A stretch of DNA of 64,000 bases from Hormiphora californensis (Eukaryota; Ctenophora; Tentaculata; Cydippida; Pleurobrachiidae): positions 5,515,423-5,579,422 of the forward strand of contig CM035354.1 in assembly GCA_020137815.1 (NCBI GenBank), in the 5' to 3' direction. The position numbers were made by a program, and so were the translations under genes. Below are positions 51,901-61,665 of this stretch, piece after piece; position 1 is the first letter of the stretch; every line of letters begins with the position of its first letter. Under the pieces are notes generated by a model. It was not told the origin of the DNA. It searched no databases and was given only the letters and a program-made list of their open reading frames with translations.

Positions 51901-54900
51901 AATTTTTATACTAGCTGGTAGGGGACCACTAGATTAGTGGGCAAAAAATTTTTCAGGTCGATCGGAGTTATGGGCGTGGCGCTATGGCGTTTGAAAGTGT
52001 GTAATCCGGTGATGACGTCATCAAGGATTATCAAATTAGGTCAACGCGGGGGGTCGAGACCGGGTGCGTTTGATCGAGCCTGATAAGCTGATCAAAAATC
52101 TGTAGGGGTAGATCAATCCCCCAACTAGGAGCTGAGCTATTAGCGTTTTTCGGTTTTTAGGTCACGTGACTTCGTCAAAAATCAAAAAAATGCTAATAGC
52201 TCGGCTCCTAGTTGGGGGATTGATCTACCCCTACAGATTTTTGATCAGCTTATCAGGCTCGATCAAACGCACCCGGTCTCAACCCCCCGCGTTGACCTAA
52301 TTTGATAATCCTTGATGACGTCATCACCGGATTACACACTTTCAAACGCCATAGCGCCACGCCCATAACTCCGATCGACCTGAAAAATTTTTTGCCCACT
52401 AATCTAGTGGTCCCCTACCAGCTAGTATAAAAATTTAAGCCCTAAGATGTAGATTTCTGGTAGTTGCTGATGACGTCATAATAAGCATAATCACGAATAA
52501 TTAGAGAACGAGAAAAGATTGGGAGCTCTAATTGGTCGCATTTTACTCAGGAGAGGCTCCCCGAACACTTGAATAGGGAAATTTTAAAATCCCTGACATC
52601 GACTGACACTATCGTCCCTACTAAAACACAGTCTAGCTCGGCAATCACCGAGTATGCGCGCATGCGGTGCTTATCACCGCGCCGACTCTAAGCCCTAAGC
52701 CACTCCGTACCGAGGTACTTAAAGTTCAGTAAGAGAATGTGATTTTCCAGCCGAACCAATCTATAACTCGGTCAACTAAACGGCTTGAATTAGATCCCGA
52801 ACCGAGATAATTGGAACCCGTTACCCGGGACCTTCTGCTTGAGAAGCGAGTGTGGTAAACCACTACACTGCACCCACCCTGCTGGTTGAGTAGCACTTAT
52901 ATAAGACCCTCCTCTTCGCACCGGGCCTTCGGCCCGGTTCGGCTACGTGAGGCCGCTTAGCGAGGAGCATCAAGGTTGCGCGATGTACAGCCAGTGTCTA
53001 ACAAACAACACCCTGCCCAATAACGTAGTAAAACTGCAAATAAAGTGTACTAAAACTGTAAATATATCTAATTCTCTGCTGTACCTGCTTGATAATCCCT
53101 GCATTCACCAGCCCACAGATAACAGACTCATTTGGATGAAAGGTAAGGGTGGAAACATCAACAGTAGAGTCCGTCCTCATGGACTTGATAATTCCGTTAA
53201 CTATTGCCTGTCTCTCGGCTGCTGAGAGAAAGCCATCGGTACCTTGCCGCGGACAAAACCGTGCCATCTGCAGAGAAGGGGAGGGGGATATTCAGTGCGG
53301 GGGGTGGGGGATCCAGTGGGGGATTTCCAGTGCGAGCGGAGGGGGGGGGGGTAACCTGTCTTGTCCAGTGCTATTACACACCGGATTATGATCACTTCCA
53401 CCCCTCACTATGTCATCAAAAAAATGAATTTATTAGAGAAACACGTAGAGCCGTGTATTTTATTGAACCCAACAACATTTTAGGGCAAACACACCCCTCG
53501 CCGTTGCCTTGCTCGACCCTGTTTCGCCGCGCCCCGCCCGGGAGCTTGGTGACGCAGTCACCCTTACAACTCGCGTGCATAGCGCGCCAAAACGAAGCCC
53601 GAAAGCGGGCTGAGTTGTGACGGCGCCACCAACCCGGGAAATCTTTTACAAATGTAAAGGAGGGTTAGAAGATAACCTCGCCTACCTCGGCCACGTTGAA
53701 CGGTTTCATGCCATCCCCTTTGTCCGGGTGAACCCTCTTTAACAGTTGCATCTTCTCAGCAGCTTTCAGGAACACGTCCCCACTCGTTGTAACCTGGATA
53801 TAGGGTGTGAATTGGGATCCATACATATTCAGTGTGATTAGAGACTAGGGTGTGAGGTGTGATTAGAGACTAGGATGTGATGTTTGTATTGGGTTTCTTC
53901 GACGTGTGAAAGAGCAGTAATCAGTGCAGGCAGTTTGGTTACGAAGTTACCCCTATTATTGCATATAGTGAGCTTTCGCGGAGGGGTAATTTCATTACCA
54001 AGCAGACAGTCATACTGTACAGTAGTCTAAACGCCACGTGCCTTATAGAATATGTCCCCTGAGGATCCCGTCTCAGTTGTAACGACCAGTGCTGCATCCT
54101 CTAGTTGTACCTGCAACCATTCTAGTATCTCAGTAGAAGCAGAGCCTGACAACCTGGGAGGAATTGATATTCGTACACTTGTTATAACACGAGCAAGGCA
54201 AATACCCATTTATACTTGACATGTTCCTTGTCTGTCAGCCCTCACACTGGCCCGTAGGGCGAGCATAAGCGAGCTGACATGCTGTAATAGGCGCTAAACG
54301 TGCCGAACAGACAGACTGCGTAGCATGGCAACTTTATACTCCCCTTACCTGATTGCAACATCACACACTATATCAGGTATGACAGGTCCCTCCCCACACC
54401 GTTCATTCAACTCCTCTTCGTTAAGAGATGGATCGTTCTCTTTGTCGTGATTCTCCTGAGATATATGACACATTCCAATATCAATGTGAACATCAATATG
54501 AATATGAGTAACTACAAGTGTGTCCGATCCGAGCAGCGTGAGCGACGTATGACAAGCAATAACCCGTAACCTCAAGACATCAAAACAAACCAGAGCTAAC
54601 ACCATGAAACTCACCAAAACTAACACCATGAAACTCACCAAAACTAACACCATGAAACTCACCAAAACTAACACCATGAAACTCACCAAAACTAACACCA
54701 TGAAACTCACCAAAACTAACACCATGAAACTCACCAAAACTAACACCATGAAACTCACCAGAACTAACACCATGAAACTCACCAAAACTAACACCATGAA
54801 ACTCACCAAAACTAACACCATGAAACTCACCAGAACTAACACCATGAAACTCACCAAAACTAACACCATGAAACTCACCAAAACTAACACCATGAAACTC

Positions 54901-56213
54901 ACCAAAACTAACACCATGAAACTCACCAGAACTAACACCATGAAACTCACCAAAACTTCGGAAGTGCTCCTCCTGAACTTTCTAATTATCCTCTGAGCGA
55001 CACCGGGGGTGTTTTCCCCAGTTGGAGTTCCCTCGTTAAACTGGTGATCCAAAAGGCGGTGAGAGGTACCCAGGTGTGGCGTGTCCGATCTTGCCACAAT
55101 ATCTGATGTACCACTGCAGGTACAGGATGAGGTGGTAGGTGGGAGGTGGTACAGCTTATAAATAACCATCAATTGTTAGATGTATCAATGAGAAATGTAT
55201 AACACACAGTTATAACAGGGTATACATTATATTATGTTTATGTGGTGTGTGCATATGTTTTGAATGGTAGGAAGGTCTCTGAAGACAATAAAAAGGTTTA
55301 CTTTTTGAAGGAAATGAAATATTAAGAAAGATAAAGGAATTTATCATGTGCAAGGTAAAGAAATTTAATTGTTTAGTTTAGAAACCAAAACTAAACATAG
55401 AATAAGTGAGATAGCTATTCCATACAAGATCGGGGGACAAGATCTGGACAAGATACCACTTCTTTAGTAACACCCCAGTAACACTAACCTTTGTCGAGTA
55501 TCGGATCGTGCAAGAGGATCTAGATCTGACATCATCGTAGAGGGGCTGGCTCTTACTACAGGGGGGCTGGCTCTTACAGTGGGGCTGGCTCTTACAGTGG
55601 GGCTGGCTCTTACAGTGGGGCTGTCTCTTGCAGAATTGCTTGGCGGCCTTATTTTCACTGTGGGGTACGCTGTGTTAGGTTGGATACTGAATGCAGTTAT
55701 TTAAGGGCAGCTATTTTACGGTTGAGAGGTGTACTATTATACACTTTTAATGAAATAAACGCTGTATAAATAATTATCCACTTCTAAGAATTGGAAATAT
55801 CAACTTAGCAAATCATGCCGACCTAGTGCAATGTAAACCAATACAATAAAATGAAGCAGACGACGAAGGAACTTATATTACCAACAATAATCGTCTCTAG
55901 TAACTATCTAGTACATACTGACCGTTAGGCGGGGGTACTGGTTTATCGTCTGCTGGAGGGGGTTGTTTAAACGCCCCAAAAACGTCCCAAGAGGGGGTGG
56001 TGGGTGGGCTGGCTGTTAGAAGTCTCTCAATGTAGCTCGCCCTCACTGTCAGTTCCCGTAGCTGCTCTCGTCTGTGTCTCACAACAGGGTCGTCGTTAAC
56101 CAGACTAGTTAGGACTGCAGTGGTGGTGGCTCGTGCTGTAGTAACTTCCGGCGGGGTGTGCCGGGTTCTCTCTTCCCCAGAAATCACAGACGTAACAGTA
56201 GGCGGTATGGTGG
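45953..56213 (-). CDS. Anoctamin (TMEM16 family, ANO8/ANO10-like), 15 exons found
   Basis: Exons 5' to 3': 55923-56213, 55489-55657, 54951-55113, 54349-54455, 54042-54153, 53686-53793, 53085-53267, 48791-48955, 48356-48480, 47952-48176, 47494-47779, 47020-47244, 46792-46890, 46519-46644, 45953-46282; every junction keeps phase, about 904 codons. Membrane scramblase/channel family. The N-terminal half has a low-complexity Ser/Pro/Thr-rich region, then the anoctamin dimerisation-type domain ([25 protein letters not shown]). The membrane part shows [74 protein letters not shown] and [12 protein letters not shown]. Acidic/Asn positions of the family calcium site (N and E of VGNLGE, E of LEMF, E and D of EIRGDA) appear kept. 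One intron uses a GC donor (54040-54041). The initiator exon was not found; the called 5' edge is an acceptor. A TSR gene sits in the 4.1-kb intron 48956-53084. Confidence 0.93.
49402..49522. repeat. 15-16-bp minisatellite (TCAATAGTAACACCG)
   Basis: About seven imperfect units immediately upstream of the thrombospondin-repeat gene, inside the anoctamin intron. Its right end is followed by a pyrimidine-AG (CTTTCTCCCCAG), a probable splice acceptor just before that gene's ATG. Confidence 0.85.
49557..51214 (+). CDS. Secreted thrombospondin type 1-repeat protein, frame broken in middle
   Basis: ATG at 49557 opens a signal peptide ([16 protein letters not shown]), then about nine consecutive arginines, then tandem TSR-like units of about 60 residues (step about 175-180 bp). 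Units begin near 49657, 49836, 50014, 50184, 50360, 50535, 50710, 50886 and 51067. Consensus features: GGWSGW at the start, [12 protein letters not shown]-x-R-x-C, PAP.CGG, and a C-terminal CSSSCC. Units 1-2 and 8-9 read in frame (last residues [12 protein letters not shown], stop at 51212-51214). Units 3-7 carry many one- and two-base indels, so no single frame spans the gene. These may be consensus errors within near-identical repeats or real decay. CTTTCTCCCCAG just before GAGTACCGCGCTATG suggests a 5' untranslated exon. The gene lies on the strand opposite to, and inside an intron of, the anoctamin gene. An extracellular matrix or defence role would be inference only. Confidence 0.75.
51713..52623. 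mobile_element. 911-bp foldback palindrome with TA ends
   Basis: Arms 51713-52144 and 52192-52623 are 432-bp near-identical reverse complements with a 47-bp loop containing GGTCACGTGAC. Ends read TAGTAGGGACGATAGTGTCA inward; the terminal TA on each side fits a TA target duplication. No coding frame. It sits within another short repeat (GTTATGTTCTAACCCTCC ... ACACAGTCTAGCTCGG). Confidence 0.92.
52640..52885 (-). mobile_element. tRNA-derived SINE, second copy
   Basis: Reverse-complement copy of the SINE at 24827-25102: the A-box, GAAGGTCCCGGGT area and GGTACGGAGTGGCTTAGGGC body match with scattered changes. Its 3' tail is separated by about 1 kb: the matching tail GGTCTCTCCCAATCACCGAG lies at 51587-51606, left of the foldback element. 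Confidence 0.88.
53494..53675. repeat. Dispersed short repeat (GGAGGGTTAGAACATAAC family)
   Basis: Runs from GCCTTGCTCGACCCTGTTTC at the left to GTAAAGGAGGGTTAGAAGATAA at the right. Related ends occur at 58147-58205, around the foldback at 51688-52642, in the kinase intron at 41848-41890 and as partial copies at 29352-29380 and 60077-60105. No coding capacity. Confidence 0.7.
53936..54003. repeat. 68-bp TIR mini-element (TTGGTTACGAAGT ... TTACCAA)
   Basis: Left end TTGGTTACGAAGTTACCCC and right end GAGGGGTAATTTCATTACCAA are imperfect inverted repeats. Other members: about 21599-21667 and, partial, 19668-19700, 20771-20812, 21298-21350 and 51608-51630. It lies in an anoctamin intron. Confidence 0.7.
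54594..54953. repeat. 24-bp minisatellite carrying the anoctamin splice donor
   Basis: About 15 head-to-tail copies of a 24-bp unit (on the minus strand TTTTGGTGAGTTTCATGG followed by TGTTAG), differing only by TTTTG/TTCTG. On the minus strand the first unit supplies the 5' splice site (exon end at 54951, GTGAGT at 54950-54945), and every later unit repeats the same GTGAGT. The unit length is a multiple of three and has no stop in the exon frame. Confidence 0.95.
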
Positions 56214-58365
56214 CTAGTGGGATATGTTATAGTCAGTGTGAGCGAGTAACGGCAATCGGAACCGCCAAGTATCGTGATGGGTATACATGGAATTAGTTGA
56301 TGTAATGATATGGGGAATAGAGACTCGGCAACACATAAACTTATTAATCGAATTATGTCATGTGTGTATACATTGTAACACTAATTATTCGATGCAATCA
56401 TTGTAACAAGAATTAATCTGTGCAATCAAAGACGAACTCTCTACATGAGACAGAAAGATCACTACTTCTCTACGATTCGACACGAACTAGCTCACCGCGG
56501 AAAAAGACTGAGTAAAATAATGGACGCTAATGTGTCACACAGCTCAGATTACTTTAATTATTTCTCTCGCCGCCACTCTCCATCTCTCTCTCTACACAAT
56601 TATCTACCTCTAGCTTTCCTAAGCTGTCGCTTCTAGTCTCAATCACATAATCACTTTCTGGTTTTTGTTACTTACAGTTGTTTGCCATATTTCCCGTCAC
56701 TGCAGCAGGGGGCGTCGCTTCCTGGCATCTTAAAACATGGCAACCTGCAGGGGATGGTAATTCCATGTTGCAATATCTACTAGATACTATCTACTAGATA
56801 CTATCTATTAGATAGGGAAGCAGCATCAGACAACTAACAATATCACAGAATGTGATTATTGCGGTGCATCATTTTATAAAGCACACACAAACACACACAA
56901 GTGATGGAAAACAATGCATATACCCGCACAATCATATTTAGAACCCCGCATAGACAACGTTTTCTTGAGAAAAAGGTTCTGAGCAAGTCAAGACTTGTTA
57001 AGAACGGGTTCTGAGCAAGTCAAGACTGTTTTAAGGATATATTCTGAGCACGAGCCATCACTACAGGGTGTTATAATACCTTAACAAACACTCCTCCCCT
57101 GCCTGATCCCCTCCCACACAGCGATATATTCTATGTTGTTATTGTTCTCTCGATCTGTATAACTCACAGCTGGAGAGAGGGGCCTCTAGAAACACACATG
57201 GGACCTGAGAGGGATACAGTGTGTAACTAATCTTGATACTGACTTAAAGAAAGGGGCAGGTAATGGGCTAACATTCCCTGAACTTACATCATTATCGTGT
57301 TCATATAAACATAAACCGAGAGACAGCCAAAGTCAAGGTTCAAATTGTACCAACTAAACAGAGTCAGAGACTGACAACTTTTCCCACGCACCCTCTCACC
57401 TGCGCGCCACTCTACCAGATCCAGATGTTTGGCGCGTTACGTCTTTGTCTTGAGAAGAGTGTGCCAATGTAGTGTGCCAGGGGTTTTCAGCGGCCAGGCC
57501 GGGACTTTCCAGCGATTCCAAGCTTTGTTATCTATCGTAACCATAGCGATTTGTGTACCTAAACAGGGTAATATCTAATGACTAGAAAGCCCATTGTTAA
57601 GTCCTACAACAGCCCCCCCCCCCCGTCCCTATGCCCCCCCCCCTCACTCTTCGTCTCTTATGTCGGGGTAAAGAATACGGAGGTTGGTAGTGGTAGTGGT
57701 AGAGCGCTGGTGATAAACATCAAAGGAAATCCCGATGAATAACATGTAGAATCAGGTGATAAAGATCCGTAGAATTGTAGCTGTGTAGAGAATCAACGGG
57801 GTACGTAGGTAGAAAGGCTTTGGCAATCATGGCGACCCCAGCAGTAGATCCCAAAACACCACAGGAACACGCAACAAACAAACAATAACATGCACGTGCA
57901 GTATCCCCCAAAACAACCCATACCCCTCCCAGGGCACCTCCTTGGCAACCCCCCTCTATTTGCACGTGTGGATACTACATCACTACTCCTCACGACGTTC
58001 ATTTGTACTTTATAATATAGATAGTATAACATTTCTGAATGTTCAAAGGAAACGCGAAATATAAGGCTATGTAGGTACTAAGATTGTTGTAGGTATTAAA
58101 GGTATTCTTCAGGTTAGCATAAAATTATTGATTATAGTGAACAGTTGTTATGTTCTAACCCTCCCTTTACGGGGCTCGCGAAACAGGGTCTAGCTAGGCA
58201 AGTGAACAGTTAGAGTTAGAGTACCAATAAGTTACCAGCCTCGGAGGGAGTAAAAAACTAAAATACAAATTTACTAAAACTTAAATAAAGATTAATAACG
58301 ATTTCAAAGTAACACAATTATTAGCACAGTCATATATCATTGTTCATTCAACATTAGAAAATATC
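56214..58365. other. No confirmed gene; anoctamin 5' region and a C-run
   Basis: The anoctamin initiator exon is expected here. A minus-strand candidate (ATG at about 56731, strong donor GTAAGTAAC near 56680) is one base out of phase with the next exon as I placed it. A word AGAACGGGTTCTGAGCAAGTC is partly duplicated at 56970-57040. C runs lie at about 57609-57645. A repeat of the GTTCTAACCCTCC family is at 58147-58205. Open frames at 57.7-58.0 kb on the minus strand are not recognised. Confidence 0.4.
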
Positions 58366-59902
58366 CTAGAGAGTCACGTATATTCTGGAGGCAGCAACGA
58401 ATGTGAAGACTATAGTTTGTCCGACCCCTAACAAGAATGCGTCTAGAGAGCTCATTGTAAAGTCCCCCGCTTGATAAACAAACATTATCACCGCACCTGG
58501 GAGATGGGGTTTCAATTAATGACTTTGAGATGTTACTAGGGTTATTGCCACAACCCACACACACAATGTAGTAGTATTGTACTCTCTTGACTAAAGCAAT
58601 GTCACAATTCACAAACAAAGTATTATTATTGAAATTGTATTCTCTAGACTCACTTGTTATAGTACCAGCAAAGAGAGGGGTTAGGAAGCCTGCTAGAAGA
58701 AATACAGGGACAGCGTACATTGCAATGGGATGACCGCCAAGACTGTACCAGGCAAGTAGGCCCGCCACTAAGTGAATCACAAGACTGGATATCAAACACC
58801 AGATGAATATCTCTCTCCACATTCCTGGGGGTATGCTGATATTAGGGGAAGGGGGTATAACATGCTGATATTAGGGGAAGGGGGTATAACATGCTGATAT
58901 TAGGGGAAGGGGGTATAACATGGTGATATTAGGGGAAGGGGGTATAACATGCTGATATTAGGGGAAGGGGTGACTGGGGAAGGGGTATAACATGCTGATA
59001 TTAGGGGAAGGGGTATAACATGCTGATATTAGGGGAAGGGGGTATAACATGGTGATATTAGGGGAAGGGGGTATAACATGCTGATATTAGGGGAAGGGGT
59101 GACTGGGGAAGGGGGTATAACATGCTGATATTAGAGGAAGGGGGTATAACATGCTGATATTAGGGGAAGGGGGTATAACATGCTGATATTAGGGGAAGGG
59201 GGTATAACATGGTGAGATTAGAGGAAGGGGGTATAACATGGTGATATTAGAGGAAGGGGGTATAACATGCTGATATTAGGGGAAGGGGGTATAACATGCT
59301 GATATTAGGGGAAGGGGGTATAACATGGTGAGATTAGAGGAAGGGGGTATAACATGGTGATATTAGGGGAAGGGGGTATAACATGGTGATATTAGAGGAA
59401 GGGGGTATAACATGGTGAGATTAGAGGAAGGGGATATAACATGCTGATATTAGGGGAAGGGGGTATAACATGGTGAGATTAGAGGAAGGGGGTATAACAT
59501 GCTGATATTAGGGGAAGGGGGTATAACATGCTGATATTAGGGGAAGGGGGTATAACATGGTGAGATTAGAGGAAGGGGGTATAACATGGTGATATTAGGG
59601 GAAGGGGGTATAACATGGTGATATTAGAGGAAGGGGGTATAACATGGTGAGATTAGAGGAAGGGGATATAACATGCTGATATTAGAGGAAGGGGGTATAA
59701 CATGCTATCAAAGATCACAAAATGAGGGTAACAAGTCGAAATTTGGTCATTTTGCCCTCATTTTGCGATCTTTGAAGCCTTGACTGCAATGCGAGTGCTG
59801 GTAAAATACTATTTATAGAAATGATCAGAAGATCAGTGTACTACCGTATGGTGTAGTTAGGTCCCCATTGGTAACTTGGATGTCAATATCAGTCCACCCC
59901 AT
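58366..59902 (-). CDS. TMEM170: TMEM170 family membrane protein, 3 exons
   Basis: Exons 5' to 3': 59845-59902, 58654-58824, 58366-58496; all GT-AG and in phase, giving 119 residues. Exon 1 encodes a short hydrophilic N-terminus (MGWTDIDIQVTNGDLTTPY). Exon 2 starts GMWREIFIWCLISSLVIH and carries two TM segments (VAGLLAWYSL, PVFLLAGFLTPLFAGTITS). Exon 3 completes the fold with AGDFTMSSLDAFLLGVGQT and a final TM ending in SRIYVTL. This matches the TMEM170 pattern (three TMs, GVGQT and S-R-I-x-x-TL ending); vertebrate TMEM170A acts in shaping endoplasmic reticulum sheets and nuclear envelope. Intron 1 is almost entirely a 29-bp minisatellite. Confidence 0.92.
58831..59706. repeat. 29-bp minisatellite filling TMEM170 intron 1
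   Basis: About 30 copies of a unit close to CATGCTGATATTAGGGGAAG plus GGGGTATAA. Variants (GCTG/GGTG, GATA/GAGA, GGGG/GAGG, and an inserted TGACTGGGGAAGGG at 58970 and 59100) recur in blocks, so a higher-order repeat is present. A hairpin (TCAAAGATCACAAAATGAGGG and its complement) follows at 59707-59777. Confidence 0.95.
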
Positions 59903-61665
59903 CGTGAGGAGCTATAAAAAGTGCTACCTGTCAAAACATTGTACAATAATATTGCAACAAAATGTGAGGCGTACACTGTACTACGACTTGCATCTAGGGG
60001 TCACTGGTGAAACGGGAATTAATAATAATAATAAAAATAAATTGATTTTTATCAACCCACTGGACCCTGTTATTTGTCTAGCTAGACTGTGTTTCACGCG
60101 ACATAACAACCTGTTACATATATGATATACGATTTATTATTTGTTGCCAAAACGTCATTCTTCATCAAACATTCAAACAATAATTATGACTCATACTCAT
60201 AATGTATCGGTCATGCTGGACTGTGTACCTGTACTTTATCAAATTGTACTTTTAGTTTTTACTCCAACTACAACTACAAGTTGATGAAGTACCCAGGTCC
60301 CAGGGGAGGCGATGCGGGCACACTTTTACTTCAGATCTTGATGAGAACAAGAGTTATTTACTAACGAGCTTTCGACACTCTAACCTTACTATCTAACGCT
60401 CATTAAATCCCGTTCTATCCCGTTCGGCGAAGCGTGTGAAGCATGCGGCAGTGTTTTGTGAATGTGTGTGGCTCAAATTGTCTTGGCAACCAAAAATAGT
60501 GACCAAATGTAGCGCTACCGGCTACCCTTCATATAGTTAGTATATCGGTCCAGTGGGTCTAGGAAAAGCTTTTAGGGTAAAAGAAGAGATGAAAATCGGA
60601 AAAAAAATGCTAAAAAGTGGGAAAATGACGTGATTTTTGATGAAAAATTGCTATAAATTGAAATTCAGAAAAAGATTTTAAAGCCGTGACAGAGATTTTT
60701 CCAGCGTGGGCGGATCCGAAGGATCCACCCGGATGAACGTTTTAGCACGTGTGCTAAAATATCATACAGGGTTTAGAAATCTCAGTTAGGCACTGAACAC
60801 CTGACCCACAAGCAGAGTGAGTTGTGCCGGTAACGCAAAAATTGCGGCCGTCTGCCAACACTGCAATATTCGATCATACGGTCCCCGTGTGGGTTGGTAA
60901 GAGTTACAGTCACCCACGTTTTTGGCCATAACTCAGCCATTTTTTGGCCAAATTGCTTCATCATGGGCTCGTTGGAAAAAGGGCATTTAGATATTGCCAA
61001 CGAACGAGCCGAAATGAAACAATTTGGCCAAAAAATGGCTAAGTTATGGCCAAAAACGTTTAAATTTGGTGCCAAAAATGGGTGATTATAATTCTTAGTT
61101 CTTACCGTGTGGGTTGTGCCGAAAAATGAATAAATTAAATGCCTACACACTTAAAAAACTAATAAATATAAAAAGAATCTCTCATTTCTATTAATTAATC
61201 AGAGGTTAACGGTCAACCGTTAACCGTTAAAGATTTTGTTTTTGTCGCGACAAAAACAAATCTCGCGTCGCGTCGGGCGCGATTATAATCTGGGTGCCTT
61301 GCAGCGTGTTTACAGGTGCGCACTGCCAAAAAAGTACACCTAAAACCACTTAGACCGACTTTTTTCAAACGGCTATAGCCGCTGAACCACATGGCCGATT
61401 TGAGTAAACTAAACGGTATCTGATAGAGAATCGATAGCCCTAACCGATAACCCCAAACAAAACCCTAACCCGACCCTAACAACAGCCCTAACCCGTCTCG
61501 ACCGCCAAAATCGACGAATTGTTAGCAATGGAAGGCACCCAGATTTTAACGTTTTCCCGTCGCGTCGCGTCGCGCGATCTCGAAATTTTTTGTGAAAGCC
61601 GGGGTTGCCGGTCCAATTAAAACGGAATAAAAATCAAGGTAATCAGTACATATAAGATTAATAAA
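59903..61665. other. No gene; inverted repeats and CCCTAA-like words
   Basis: An imperfect palindrome spans 60917-61058 (CGTTTTTGGCCATAACTC and its complement). At 61265-61590 CGCGTCGCGTC words and CTGGGTGCCTT / AAGGCACCCAG form another inverted pair. Between them degenerate telomere-like CCCTAAC words occur at 61438-61500. No exon recognised. Confidence 0.55.

Noticed and set aside
54345-55172. 275-codon continuous frame with repeated LVSFMVLV as one exon
   Set aside because: Most likely two exons flanking the minisatellite intron; kept only as a possible retained or extended form in the findings.
56680-56731. Anoctamin first exon starting MPGSDAPCC
   Set aside because: Good ATG and donor, but it ends in phase 2 while the next placed exon needs phase 1; not used.
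58337-58822. 161-codon continuous frame as the TMEM170 gene
   Set aside because: It reads through the intron; splicing at 58654/58496 restores the family's C-terminal region.
54594-58900. Minisatellites as CRISPR arrays
   Set aside because: Units are contiguous without unique spacers, in an animal genome with spliced genes.
59707-59777. Hairpin as a microRNA-like precursor
   Set aside because: The arms are reverse complements but sit at the end of a minisatellite, and nothing else supports RNA processing.
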